Source: Haliotis asinina (lineage: Eukaryota; Mollusca; Gastropoda; Lepetellida; Haliotidae). From it: 64,000 nucleotides of DNA. The notes under the pieces are model-generated. The model was not told the DNA's origin and searched no databases. It saw nothing but the letters and a program-made list of their open reading frames with translations. Where the stretch lies: contig NC_090281.1 of assembly GCF_037392515.1 (NCBI RefSeq), positions 42,632,645 to 42,696,644 on the forward strand. Direction: 5' to 3'. Position 1 is the first letter of the stretch, and every line of letters starts with the position of its first letter. Below are positions 37,001 to 46,973 of this stretch, in pieces. Made by a program: the position numbers and the translations under genes.

Positions 37001-40000
37001 TATTGTACACTCAATCGTTCTGACATATAATGCGGTAGCACCTTGTCTGTTGTTCATGTTCACATATTGTACACTCAGTCGCTCTGACATATAATGCGGT
37101 AGCACCGTGTCTGTTGTCCATGTTCACATATTGTACACTCAGTCGCTCTGACATATAGTTCAGCACCACCTTGTCTGTTGTTCATGTTCACATATTGTAC
37201 ACTCAATCGTTTTTCGAGTCCATGAAAAACTGATATGCATTGTGACTTGGGTTACCAAGGGTACGTTTCATTACGAGGGGGCAGACGAAAATGGCGTAGT
37301 GGCAATCTATACAGTGTGATGTCAAGCCTAAAAAGTAAATTTTAGCGCCCGATAAGGTACTGTCGGCGCCTTTGATCTATTAGCGTTGCATCTTTGACAA
37401 CAAAATTATCCTTCTTCACGAAGCTTGGTCAACATAGGTTATTATTCGTTACATCGTTGTACATAAGTGGGATATATGTCGGTAGATACTCGGGCTTCAT
37501 GCTCCTTTTCTGTCATCGAACTTTCTCATATACAGTATATAATGGAATAATGGATGTGATGAAGCTAAAGACTTTTCACCTCTCATGACATCGAATTCCG
37601 TTTGGATATCCAACAACAGTGGCACATGAAACACCGACACCATCCTTGAGAGAGTGACTTGGAGGAATATACAAATGACAATGATTGCTTACTCTAAATT
37701 GTTTGACCAAACATACTCAGACGAGGAAAGTGAGGTCAAAACAAAATGTAATGCAACTGACAAAGTGTACTTTATCGTCGTGGTTGTTGTACAAACGTTT
37801 GTCATAAACAATGAAAACACTACCCGACGTGCAATGTGCAATGTGTCGTAAACATGAGATCTACTATAAAGGCCTAAACTTTCATTACTAACATTCCGAC
37901 GGAAACGAATATCAGAAATGCCAAGATATCGCCATTGGGCGATTAGAAGCAGGGACGTCACGGTCTGCCATTGCAGGACACTTCAATATCTATCGCAGCA
38001 CCACATATTGATTATGGTACCGATAGACTTCTATTAGTTATACCCACGATCGTTCCAGAAGTGGAAGGCAAGCCGTGCTCAGGAGCGATTCATCCGGGTG
38101 TTTCACCTACGGCACTGATTTGCTACGCCAGGAGTGGCACCTGGTCTTTTAAGAATGTCCGGCCGAAACATCAGAAATCGTTTGGAAGGAAAAGGAATTC
38201 GAACGTATCTTCCAAAACGTGTACTAGTCTTGACTCCACCCACAACAACGTGTCCAATAGTGCAACAGGGTACAGGCAAACCTGGAGAATTCGCGACAGG
38301 AAGTGCATTTCCTCCTGCAGCGATGGAATAGGAGACAACGTGTTTATCGACGTCGACGTGAACGTTTTGCACCGAACTGCGAACGACAGTTTGACAGATA
38401 TGTAGATAGCACCAACAACCAAATCCTGCAAGCTCACCTCCTAACCAGTATTATTCACCCCCAGAGGGAATTATTTCAACACAACACCATTAGCTTGTGT
38501 GACAGTTGAGTTTCTCGCCAATGCAAACGTCAATATCCTTCGCTGGTCTTCCAAATAGCCTGATCTGGACCCGTGCTTAAGTGGCATTTAGAAGCTGATA
38601 TGATGAAGAGGAAAACATTTATGCAGTAAAGATTTATGCAATGTGTGTATCCATCAAAAGCGTGTACAATATACTGAACCACTAAAGAAACGTCGCATTT
38701 CAAAACTAAATTCAAAATTTTGGTCTTGCAAAATTGTTTTTATTATCTGATTATATCGTTTTGTTCACATGGTTTCCAATCCAAACTGACAGTTCGTTTT
38801 CTGGCGTAAAGCATATCGACCAAACGCACCTAAAAGGCAAGCGTGGTATAAGGTTTGGTGAAACATTTTACATTCATGAAAATGAAAATGCACGTGAATA
38901 TCATGACAACCCTACGCTTGTTTTGCCTCAATCGCCGTGACATGAATTACGAGAGATCAGAGGAACCAAGTCTTTGGACGACTGCAAGTTGGCCATTTCA
39001 ATGTTCATGTTAGGACAATCTACCGACTGCAAAAGTGGTATCAAGGCACTAACAGCATCCAAGACCGTCCACACAGTGGTTTACCTTTAGTAACAACGTC
39101 AAGACCGACAGATTTTGTGCAACCATCTGCAGGACGACGGAAACAGTACACCAGACCACTGGGACTCACAAGAGACCCATCAGTGTCAAGGTAGTGCGTC
39201 AACCTTTCCGCCAAAGAAACGTCTGCTGTCAGACACTATCGTAGTCCAGTCCTCACCGACAGTGAAGAACTATGAAGAACCCAACTAATGGAATGGCTTC
39301 ATCAACCGGTTCTTTCTTTCCATGTACAGATGACGCAAAGCTTTCATAGGTACCCATGAGACCACACACAGTGCTGCGTTTAGGGTATTTTAATGATACC
39401 ATTTTTGAGGAATATGATTCCCGAAAATGTGTTATCCATAATTGTCAACTTTGAGCACAGTCCCACGTTTTGGTTGTTACTGAGAGTAAATGAAAGTGTG
39501 TGCTTCAGGAAACCGTTATCAGTGCGACATTTGTTTTGTGATTTAGTATAGAATTGTCAGAACCAGTTTTGTTCACATATTAACGACACAAAATGAGTAA
39601 GTGAGTGAACTGATATTTATCGTGGGTCCGCAACTGGCTCAGGTACATGCTTAGACAAGCGGGTTGTCAATACTACCGCCTTGTTCAGAGGTTGACGCGG
39701 GAGAATCCATCTCAGTTCCGGAACCACATGAGGATGCCCATGGAGCTCATTGACTATATTTTAGAGACAGTAGGACCCATCATCACTGGAGAAGGAACCA
39801 ATTACAGAACCTGCTTAGAAGTAGGATCGAAACTCCTGACTGACATTGAGACACTTATAATTAGTCACTGGTGACCTGACGATGACCAAGGAGGAATTTA
39901 TATATCCAGGGCAAGACGCAGAATGTTGTCGGTATCCTGGCTAATAGATGGAGGTGTCAGGGGACTGTGTTGACATGCATTATTGCTTCCATTGTTATTA

Positions 40001-41363
40001 ATAAACATGTCAGACTTTTTATGTTTATTATTAATTTGCTTACTCAAGCTCTGAGAGTGTCAAGCTGGGTTTAGCAGCCTGGTTCTACTAAGAGAAAGAA
40101 GTTAAAGAATATAATCGTTGCACATATGCAAGGAAACATTTCAAAATAACATCATTAGTCACGGAATATTTTCCACTATGTTTTTCGCAATAGGCTGCTT
40201 AATAAGTCGCAGATCGCTCGTGACGTCACGCTGAAACGTACATCGAAATGTACTGATCTCGCTAAAACCCAAGTGTGCCTTTGCGAGCGCACAAACAACA
40301 CGACCTCATTGCCGGTAGCGATGACCGGTAGCGACTGACTCAGTGAGGTGGTGATAAGGATTTCACTGACATCCCACTGCTACCCCACTACGAGAGTGAG
40401 CACGATTTTTCGGTCGTAAACCAGGTGTAAACATTGTAATTGAATTGATTTTCAGTAACCCATGCTTGTCCCGAGAGGCTTCTAAAGGGATGGGATGGTC
40501 AGGCGCGCTGACTGGACACATGGTTGACACATGTTATCATATCCCAAATGCGTATATCAATGCTAATGCTGTATTTACAGACCGCCGCCATATAGGTGGC
40601 ATATTGTTGAGTGTGGCTATAAATTGTTTGGGATTTGACGTAGATCTGAGTCTATCGGGTATTGTTGTTCATGTACGAAGACATTCATATCTATATGTTG
40701 TTTTAGGCTTGTCACTGTTCGAGGCTGTTCAGTATTTTTGATGCAATTAGTTGAAAATAAAACTCTAATCGATTTGTTAATTTTCACAATCTGATTTACA
40801 CTTAGCATGTAACACCAAAAGTAATCTGCCTAACCTCAACCAGTCTACAGCATATTCAGAGGGGCAGTGTAGTGGTTAATCCTTTGCCCATCACTTCCAG
40901 ACGATTCAGGTTCGCGTCCTTGCGTTGGTACAGCATTTGTTGAGAATTTGTGGTTGCCTCCACCGTGATCTTGTTGCAATATAGTTAAAAACGGCGTAGC
41001 ACAACAGTCACTCACTCACTCACCCAGTAACAGCTACAAATGACGGGTAGATAAAGCAGTCTATTTACATGACCCCTACCTTTTTCAGGTCAAACAGATG
41101 GGGACACGTTCACTTATTATCCTGGACTGGGAATTGAGTTAAATAACGATGTGAATTCCCTTGCGGGCAGCATGAAGGATTGTGAGAGACAGTGCCTTCA
41201 ACAGGACGCGTTCACGTGCAGATCGGCTGAATATGAAGTTAACAGCTTCTTCGGCCTCACTCAAAGGTGCCATCTGGCCAAGATCACGTTCGCCGAGGCC
41301 TCTTTTGAGTACATAAGTGAAGAAAACTTCGCGTGGATACTATTGCAACGTAACTGTGTATAA
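31069..41363 (+). CDS. secreted PAN-EB-PAN protein, gene 1 of a local family
   Basis: Three exons reconstruct a complete 233-residue protein: 31069-31354, 36431-36571 and 41089-41363 (stop). All junctions are phase 1 with GT-AG borders (ACAG/GTAAGC, CATCAG/TTATC, ACAT/GTGAGT, TTTCAG/GTCAA). Exon 1 encodes a signal peptide (FLLSLVVGVYS) and a PAN/apple-like unit with C-x3-C-x5-C-x10-C. Exon 2 encodes an EB-like module, C-x5-C-x8-C-x4-C-x1-C-x12-C, ending in VET. The exon 2/3 splice creates a Cys codon. Exon 3 is a clear PAN domain (DCERQCLQQDAFTCRSAEY, then RCHLAK). PAN domains bind proteins or sugars; the whole protein is probably extracellular. Introns are full of mobile elements. A further exon between those found cannot be excluded. 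Confidence 0.8.
31429..31606 (+). mobile_element. SINE fragment in intron 1
   Basis: Runs from GCCCATGCTTGCC through GTCGTAAGAGGCGACTAAC, GGTCAGGTTCGCTGACTTGG and CACTGGATTGTCTGGTCCAG. It stops before the core and tail. Orientation is taken from tailed copies. Confidence 0.8.
31607..32581. other. intron sequence, nothing recognised
   Basis: AT-rich intronic sequence. No exon with supported splice sites and no repeat family identified. Confidence 0.35.
32582..32645 (-). mobile_element. short SINE fragment
   Basis: AACGGCGGTCTGTAAAGCGATCGAGTCTGG and the following CCAGTCAATCCAATG match the middle of the SINE. It is truncated on both sides. Confidence 0.65.
32829..33037 (-). mobile_element. SINE copy
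   Basis: Begins CACTCAGCAATATTCTAGCT, continues GTCTGGACCAGACAATCCAG and GACATGTGTCAGCCAAGTCA, and ends near TTCTATTCCCAGC. It is more complete than the neighbouring fragment but lacks the (GTGA)n start. Confidence 0.78.
33038..33860. other. intron sequence, nothing recognised
   Basis: Overlapping short frames on both strands with no domain signal. No repeat identified. Confidence 0.3.
33861..34010. mobile_element. 150-bp foldback element
   Basis: Two 48-base arms (33861-33908 and 33963-34010) are inverted copies with 42 of 48 positions matching, around a 54-base centre. The ends read TCTTTATTGATAACAAC and its complement. It could form a long hairpin in RNA or single-stranded DNA. No coding capacity; most likely a palindromic MITE. 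Confidence 0.65.
34428..34730 (-). mobile_element. LINE 3' end fragment
   Basis: Minus-strand remnant of the 46-kb LINE family: 3' UTR (GAGGACAATAATTTTACGAT in plus-strand reading) plus the C-terminal zinc motif (GGTCAAGCAGGACACG). A second copy with the same truncation lies at 43180-43505, and homology extends into the flanking DNA, so the two are a segmental duplication rather than separate insertions. Confidence 0.7.
34985..35990 (+). pseudogene. FLYWCH zinc finger/MULE transposase remnant
   Basis: Exon 1 (34985-35268) reads MANQQVNVKFISKGGGGQ, then an in-frame TAA, then a FLYWCH zinc finger: FQDYRFTIKRRRGKSIHWNC, CHATVNT and HSHP. After a GT-AG intron (35269-35526) exon 2 reads DVPVFDSVLPALYISRAKNI, a stop, then DGTFDKCPGAFTQLYTIHEF in another frame and PLVYGLQPDK. 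These are hallmarks of Mutator-like (MULE) transposases; the Asp of DGTF is the first catalytic residue. At least one stop and two frame breaks make it inactive. It lies in intron 1 of the PAN/EB gene, in the same orientation. Confidence 0.75.
35409..35493 (-). mobile_element. SINE tail fragment
   Basis: GTGAGTGAGTGAG followed by TTTAGTTTTACGCCGCTTTT and AGCAATATTCCAGCAATATC, ending AATGGGCTTCACA. This is the tRNA-headed variant (compare 40861-41024) read in reverse. It sits inside the intron of the MULE remnant. Confidence 0.8.
36640..37205 (+). repeat. 64-bp intronic minisatellite
   Basis: About 9 copies of a 64-bp unit containing GCGGTAGCACCTTGTCTGTT and CATATTGTACACTCAATCG. It follows the EB exon of the PAN/EB gene by about 70 bases. 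Period and sequence are highly regular in the middle of the array and diverged at the ends. Confidence 0.93.
37206..37914. other. intron sequence, nothing recognised
   Basis: No exon or repeat could be supported here. Confidence 0.3.
37915..38600 (+). pseudogene. Tc1/mariner-like transposase remnant
   Basis: Read across frames: CQDIAIGRLEAGTSRSAIAG and HFNIYRSTT (helix-turn-helix), then NRRQRVYRRRRERFAPNCE, then ILQAHLL and a broken downstream part resembling FQHDNAR-H and WP--SPDL-P. Multiple frameshifts are needed to follow it, so it is long dead. Terminal repeats were not located. The order of motifs is that of a Tc1-like DDE transposase. Confidence 0.65.
38930..39340 (+). pseudogene. second Tc1-like transposase remnant (N-terminal half)
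   Basis: Frames read LRERIRGTKSLDDCKLAISM, then a region resembling HVRTIYRLQKWYQ, QDRPHSG, TTSRPTDFVQP and THKRPISVKVVRQPF. These match the DNA-binding half of Tc1-like transposases. It is a different subfamily or a separate insertion from the remnant just upstream, because both contain the N-terminal region. No catalytic domain remains. Confidence 0.6.
39647..39874 (+). pseudogene. PIF/Harbinger transposase fragment (HARBI1-like)
   Basis: The 75-residue frame contains FRNHMRMPMELIDYILETVG, then PIITGEGTNYRTCLEVGSKL. This is the conserved helical region preceding the DDE domain of Harbinger-type transposases (pattern F-NF-RM----F--LL--V-P-I---T--R). Only this short part is present. It lies in intron 2 of the PAN/EB gene. 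Confidence 0.6.
39875..40456. other. intron sequence, nothing recognised
   Basis: No supported exon. It contains a TGACGTCA palindrome near 40221 of unknown significance. Confidence 0.3.
40457..40617 (+). mobile_element. SINE fragment
   Basis: ATGCTTGTCCCGAGAGGC, GGATGGTCAGGCGCGCTGAC, GACACATGTTATC and ACCGCCGCCATATAGGTGGC follow the family order. It ends at ATATTGTTGAGTGTGGC without the (ACTC)n tail. Confidence 0.75.
40861..41024 (+). mobile_element. tRNA-headed SINE with (ACTC)n tail
   Basis: The head GGGGCAGTGTAGTGGTTAAT and a B-box-like GGTTCGCGTCC at 40909-40919 indicate a tRNA-derived RNA polymerase III promoter. The tail reads AATATAGTTAAAAACGGCGT and ends in CACTCACTCACTCAC. This copy shows both ends of the SINE and sets the orientation for the family. 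It lies just before the last PAN exon. Confidence 0.8.
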
Positions 41364-42429
41364 TCTGTAATACTGAATCAGTGCTGGTTAACTATATCAA
41401 TAGACATTATTCTCTTACAATCCACCCAGTACTACAAACAACACAAAGCTTACATCAACATGTAGTCTAACTTTAATCTGACCATCTTCCAAGGTCACGT
41501 TTGGCGATGTGCTAACTATATAAATAGCGATTATTCCCCTACACGCCACTCAGTACTACAAACAACACAACACAACACAACACAACACAATACTTCTATG
41601 GTGTGCCATGTGCGGTGCACATCTGATCCAAGTTGTGACATACAGATTAACACCAGACTCGAGTGCATCCCAACTGAGAATGCACTTCGCCTTTCCTCAT
41701 ATACTCAGAATAACGCCATCTAGCGACCATTCTTGCATTCACATGTAGTACTTTCCTACTCAAGCAGAAAATATTTTCTATCTGACCATCTGTCCAGTAT
41801 CACGTTCGGCGATGTGTCTCTTGTGTATACAAGTGATGGAGACGTCAAACGGGGATGATATGTAGTTTCACTGAGATTCAGAAAAAATATTATCCCTGTG
41901 CGTTTCCATACCATTAATATCACAAATACGTATGAAGGAACATCGTTTTACGCCTCATCAGCACTTTTCAGGCTATTCAAATCGCAAACCTGTTGATACC
42001 ATTGATTTAATTTAAAACCAATCGTAAAAGTATGTTAACAAAGACTAAAATGATAAAATCTTGTGGCTATGAACTTGTGTGAAACGTTGTCTTAAAGTAG
42101 AAACGTTAATATATGTCTGTCTTGTCAATGTACTATCCACAGTCTAAAAGTTTATGATTAATGGTAAATAAAATACATATTGGTGCATTGTCGCCCTTTA
42201 AAAGAAACAAATGGTTAAAATAAGAATGGTCTATTTGGCAACGTCGTAAGACAATATCATATCTACGTGTCCTGAAAAAAATATCACTTGTGATCGGCCT
42301 TGCCTTTTCCTTTTATGCTAACATGGCTTGGAAGGAAGAGGAGGATATCATTATCAGGTACTGATTCTTGCAAGTGCAAATTTAAAATCTCGGGTAGAAA
42401 GGGGTGGTCACATTTCCTACCATCTATTG
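41364..42429. other. region after PAN/EB gene 1
   Basis: Includes the 3' UTR. Two diverged copies of a roughly 120-bp segment (near 41380-41460 and 41500-41590, sharing CTATAT(C/A)AATAG and CAGTACTACAAACAACACAA) show a local tandem duplication. A (CACAA)n microsatellite lies at 41560-41591. No coding exon seen. Confidence 0.5.
41560..41591 (+). repeat. (CACAA)n microsatellite
   Basis: A run of about six CACAA units, which appears to have grown from the CAAACAACACAA sequence present once in the neighbouring duplicate. Confidence 0.9.
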
Positions 42430-42659
42430 AGTGAGTGAGTTTAGTTTTACGCCGCACTCAGCAATATTACAGCTATATGGCGGCGGTCTGTAAATAATCG
42501 AGTCTGGACCAGACAATCCACTGATCAACACAATGAGCATCGATCTGCGCAATTGGGAACCGATGACATGTCATCGGGTCTGACCACCCGATCCCGTTAG
42601 TCGCCTCTTACAACAAGCACAGTCGCCTTTCATGGCAAGCATGCGTTGCTGAAGGCCTA
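42430..42659 (-). mobile_element. near full-length SINE
   Basis: The best copy in the window: GTGAGTGAGTTTAGTTTTAC, CGCCGCACTCAGCAATATTA, GGCGGCGGTCTGTAAATAAT, GAGTCTGGACCAGACAATCC, GACCACCCGATCCCGTTAGT and GTTGCTGAAGGCC in order. It has a small deletion in the GACATGTGTCAGCC region. Confidence 0.88.
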
Positions 42660-42902
42660 GCATTTATTGAATGTAGGCATGACCGTCTATCTGAAAATAA
42701 TTTGGCTGTAAAATGTACTGACCTCTTTGTTTCAAACTTGTCAAGTCCAGACTGAGTATCGGATGTATACACCGCCACGAAGGTTTATTTGGCATTTGAA
42801 ATTTCGCTATCCTGGAGATATTTAGATTGGCATTTTCTATTTTTCTATTTTCACACGAATGAGAAATGGCGGTACTGCATTAGATTTCTTCAGGTACAAG
42901 TC

Positions 42903-43120
42903 CGGCACCCGTGTAGAGCCACCTCCTGGTGGTGGGTGCTGGGTAACGCTAACAGTTCTTCAACCCAACGTTGTGGACCCGTTGGCATTGTGGTCCACAA
43001 CACACCATTGCTGGCCCGGGGACCGAATTTGGCAACCTGTGTGGGTTCCTTACTTGTGTCGATGGGGAACGGAAGTCCTGTGGTTGAGGCCTCTGTTCCT
43101 GGAATGACGCCTGGCCGAAG
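42903..43120 (+). mobile_element. LINE 5' UTR fragment
   Basis: GGCACCCGTGTAGAGCCACC and GGTGCTGGGTAACGCTAA match the first bases of the younger LINE at 46340, and similarity continues to CGATGGGGAACGG and GGTTGAGG. The 3' part of the element is absent. The open frames here are shadows of this GC-rich UTR. Confidence 0.75.
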
Positions 43121-43179
43121 TTTAAAACAACAAAAATATCCCGTTTAAAATATCTGATTAGCTAAAATTAACGTTAAGA

Positions 43180-43505
43180 GGATTCTGGACTTACGTACCC
43201 TCTCAGGAGGGCAATGATTTCACGATACTTTAACCCCATTTGAGGATACAGATACTAACAAACACAGTTGCTAATTTACACAACCATGTGTAGCATACCA
43301 TTTACCAATTTACAATATATGTTATTCAAAATCAATGTAATAATTCTATTTCCTTTAAAAACCAAATATTAATTGATATTTAACATTATAAAAGAAATCC
43401 TAGTGATCCAAACTGCTGAAACAAATCAATGCAGTCAATCAGGACACACTCTGACTCTGACATCTTCATGGCAATATTCACGTTTGTCTCAAATACGTTC
43501 TGAGA
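43180..43505 (-). mobile_element. LINE 3' end fragment, duplicate of 34428-34730
   Basis: Shares GAGGGCAATGATTTCACGAT, AACCCCATTTGAGGATA, TTCTATTTCCTTTAAAAA and the flanking CAAATACGTTCTGAGAA with the fragment at 34 kb. Because the non-LINE flank also matches, both derive from one duplicated genomic segment. Confidence 0.7.
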
Positions 43506-43509
43506 ATAC

Positions 43510-43624
43510 TGACTGACTTCAACGACAGTCAACAATACCATTAGTTATCACGAAGAACGGAGCTAACTGTACCTCGGACAGTGAGTGTTATGAACAGATA
43601 ATAAAACTCAACCTGCATTAGGGG
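43510..43624 (+). pseudogene. EB-like pseudo-exon, 5' half
   Basis: Duplicate of the EB exon at 36431: ACGACAGTCAACAATACCAT, then GTTATCACGAAGAACGGAGC and TGTACCTCGGACAGTGAGTG. Compared with the functional exon about 29 bases including the polypyrimidine tract and most of the acceptor are missing, and base changes introduce stops. The exon is split by a mobile element at 43625 and resumes at 44427. Confidence 0.75.
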
Positions 43625-44426
43625 TGTAGCAGGGTGGTGGATATAACCACTAGTTGTAACCACAGAAATATCATCCTCTCATAATCCAGTTTAACTGTTA
43701 TTCCACAGTTTCATCATATCCATAAATTGTCATTGTCATATTGTCAGTGTCATCATTTCATTCTGTTTTAAGCTGTCCTTGTCCACAGTTGAATGTCAGC
43801 CACTAACATCTACAATCTTCAATACCCTTGGCAGCCTCTGATGTCTCCAGCTTCACCTGGACTTCCCCTTCTCTATTTTTAGAAACTTCCACCACCTGAC
43901 ATAACTTTCTATCATCTGACTTCCTTTGACACATGTCAGATGCTACCTGTCTTTTGATTGGCCTTTTTGTCCTCTTGTCTAACTTCCTTCCTCACCTGCC
44001 CTCCTCATGCATTCTGCATGAACTCTTACAGGAGGGAGGTTCTCTCTTTTCAGGTGAGGAAGATTTCAGTATTCTTATCTCTGTATACTTTGTTCTGCAA
44101 ACAAATTATTTAGTAAAAGGGTATGTCACTGCTTCATAATTGTAAAAAACATATTTAATTACAATATTATTTCATTCATTACCTAAATATCTGCCAGCTA
44201 TTGTAACTCTGACTGAGCACATGCTCTTCAACAATGTGCTTCACCAGTTTTAAAATTATTTGGCTTAAATGATGCATTCTGCATGAACTCTTACAGGAGG
44301 AAGGTTCTCTCTTTTCAGCCTTCCTCCCAACTTTGACACTGCAATAAATTTCATCACTCATCTAGAACTGTGCTTGTTGTGACTAGCAGCCCAGTGGCTG
44401 GACATTATACACCGCACCCTGCTACA
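43625..44426. mobile_element. 802-bp element with 12-bp terminal inverted repeats
   Basis: TGTAGCAGGGTG at the left end and CACCCTGCTACA at the right are perfect inverted repeats. It interrupts the EB pseudo-exon between CTGCATTAGGGG and AGGGCAACTGCC; the shared AGGG suggests a 3-4 base target duplication, but the exact edges are ambiguous. Inside, a 48-bp segment (GCATTCTGCATGAACTCTTA, then GGTTCTCTCTTTTCAG) is repeated directly at about 44006-44053 and 44272-44319. No transposase frame. The superfamily is unclear. Confidence 0.7.
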
Positions 44427-44500
44427 AGGGCAACTGCCTATGTGATCCCAAGGTGGTTATTGCAATATCCAAGTCGATGTTTACACCCTAATCCCTTGCG
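44427..44500 (+). pseudogene. EB-like pseudo-exon, 3' half
   Basis: AGGGCAACTGCCTATGTGAT followed by CCCAA corresponds to RGNCLCDP of the functional exon (36510-36530). Beyond this the similarity fades. It completes the pseudo-exon split by the 802-bp element. Confidence 0.65.
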
Positions 44501-44599
44501 ATGTTTCAGATATCAAAATATGGTCACGGTGTCAACACTTGCATACAGCCAGTAACGTGTGCTCAATGTAACTGAGGATAGTGAAAGTACCTTTAACAG

Positions 44600-46339
44600 T
44601 ACAAAAATTGTTCGGGTAATCATTCACCTTTTTGTACAGTCTTTACAACAGGGAAAAATGAAATGGAAATTAACAAAGTTAAATTTACTCACTGATGCTA
44701 AAAAGCTCGTCGAATCTACAGCATCAAATTATTCCTGTGCAGCTATCGTCAGGACTCCGTCCAAAAGCTTGTCAAAAGTAAATTCGGCAGAAATCCTTTT
44801 TTTCCATTGAGTGTCAAACAGATTTGACTTGGGTTACAAACAATACCCCTCAACTTCTTTTGCCTGAAGAACAGTTTACTCAGACTTCAGAGTCATGTGT
44901 AAACAGTCAGATGCTAACCAAAGTTCAACATGAATTACAAGTATTGTTACAGTCCACTCAGATGATTCGTTCAGAAACACTTTCAAAGACAGTAGTAAGA
45001 CAGTACAGTCAAACCAAAGACGGAAAATGTGAAAAAGGTGGACAAACCTCTAAGGGTTGAGAAACCCGAAAACAGTTATCTGACGAATATGGTTCCCTCG
45101 AGGATATGGATGTGTCAGAAAACATCAATCTCAGGGCATATATCTTGTCGCCCTCGAAGTGAGGGGCAGATCCCCTATCAAACCACCTAAAATACAGGTC
45201 ATGTTAGTAGTGGAATTGTGGTCTTTTTGAATTATAGTGATTGGTCCAGAATCTAATACTATCGGCATTCAGTCTGCAAGAAACGTATCTGAAACAGACA
45301 GATAATTTCATTTTACGTCAATTTCAAGCGTATCATTATTTTGCCCCTCCAGGTGAAAGGGCCAATGGATGTTCTACTATCCTTATACGATGGGATGGTA
45401 TTCACAGCATTGTTACACTTAACACTAATCTCCAAGCTGTTGCAGTGCGACCTACTCTGGGTTTGCATTTACATTATGCTCTCTGTATGTATTAATTGAT
45501 ATTTAACATTATAAAAGAAAGAAACAACCATTAGAATTAGAATTTCATCCTTTTTGATACTTCAACAGGCTGATCTCCAATCACCTGTGCTATTATGGGT
45601 GACCTAATTGGTCACAGTCCGCCCTGGGACAGTACTACCACTAATACTAAAGGCAAAATACTCGAAATTTCCAATAACGACCTGTGCATATTTAATGATG
45701 ATTCAAGCACCTATCTGCATCCTGCAACAAGCACTTATTCTTCTCTGGATTTATCGCCTGCAGATTCCAACCTCCTGAATGAATTTGATTGGTCTATTCA
45801 TAATGACCTTTGTGGAAAAGTAACCACTTTCCAGCTATCCTTACAGAACTATCTCCATCTGATTCTCCATCCTTCACAAGATGGAACCTTTGGAACACTG
45901 ACTGGTCTTTATATCAAACTAAATTTACTTGTAAATCAAAACTGAGACCTGAATGTTTCAGTGATATAGCTGATCCCATTTCCTGACGTTTAAATGAAAT
46001 AGTTGGTGAGTGTATGCCAAAGTTCTCTACGACTCTACCATGGTTTAATGCAGATTGTAGACAGATCGGAAAACCGAAGAAAAGGCAGAGCATTATTTCC
46101 GCCATAATCCAAATGTCCATAACTTCAATAAATTTAAAATACTCAATGAAAATGCGCGTAGTACCTTCAAACAGAACAAACGGCAATGTTGGAGAAATTA
46201 TGTCTACAAAATTAATTCACGCACCCCGATGTCCAAGGTATGGAGCATGGCTCAAAGAATTAAAGGCAAAGGTTCAAAATCTGCTGTTCATCTCAAGAAT
46301 GGTAATAACTGATTAATTACTGATAAGACTAAAATTGCA
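44600..46339 (+). mobile_element. older LINE copy, 5' part (split by a younger LINE)
   Basis: Begins in the ORF1 C-terminal region (KWKLTKLNLLTDAKKLV resembles KLKYTNDISFAEAKKLV of the younger copy) and runs through the endonuclease (LQETYLKQTDN; MGDLIGHSPPWDS; YSSLDLSPAD) into the linker (PKFSTTLPWFNADC). Frames are broken repeatedly; the catalytic GD-N is changed to GDLI. It stops at ACTAAAATTGCA (46328-46339) and resumes after the younger element at 51984 with the same 12 bases. Confidence 0.85.
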
Positions 46340-46973
46340 GGCACCCGTGGCGAGCCACCTCCTCGTGTTGGGTGCTGGATAACGCTAAGTGCTCGCCAAC
46401 ACCCCAGTTGTGGATCCGGGGGCATATTTGGTCCACCAACCCGTTAGCCGTGGGTACGGCCCTGTGTCGGTGGAGGACGGGATCCTGGTGGTTGAGGGCA
46501 ATGGGAGCCTGCAACCGTGTTCCTGTTGCTCAACACACCACTTTGGCCCTGACTTCACCTAGACGGGTGGTAGAATGGGCCCAATTCTATCAATCGGCTG
46601 GTCACGCCATGCCCTGAGCATGTGACTTCTGTATTTGTAATTGTTCCATCCATACCTGTTTTTTATGGAAATAATAGACAACTATTTAAAAGGAAAACAC
46701 CTTTGCCTAGAGACTATATGCCAGAAGGCGGTGGCTCATGGGCCAATCTGGCATTTTTGACCTCCAGAGTCTATCTGCCTTCGGGTATCTGTCTTGGGCT
46801 GAACCACCCTGACCTTTATTCTGTTTGGCAGAAATAGCTATCTGCGTCATTTTTGCTTGAGTATAACATCCCTGTAACCCTGGTGTATGTAGGCGGCTTC
46901 CACTTCAACATCGTCCTTGTTGACACTCGATGGCGGGTGAGGAGCAGGGATGCCGAATAACCTCTGTTCCATT

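Noticed and set aside
40861..40920. A tRNA gene
   Set aside because: It has a B-box-like block but no cloverleaf; it is the head of a SINE with an ACTC tail.
46372..46837. Frames in the LINE 5' UTR as separate genes
   Set aside because: GC-rich UTR sequence shared with the fragment at 42903; frames are not conserved between the two copies.
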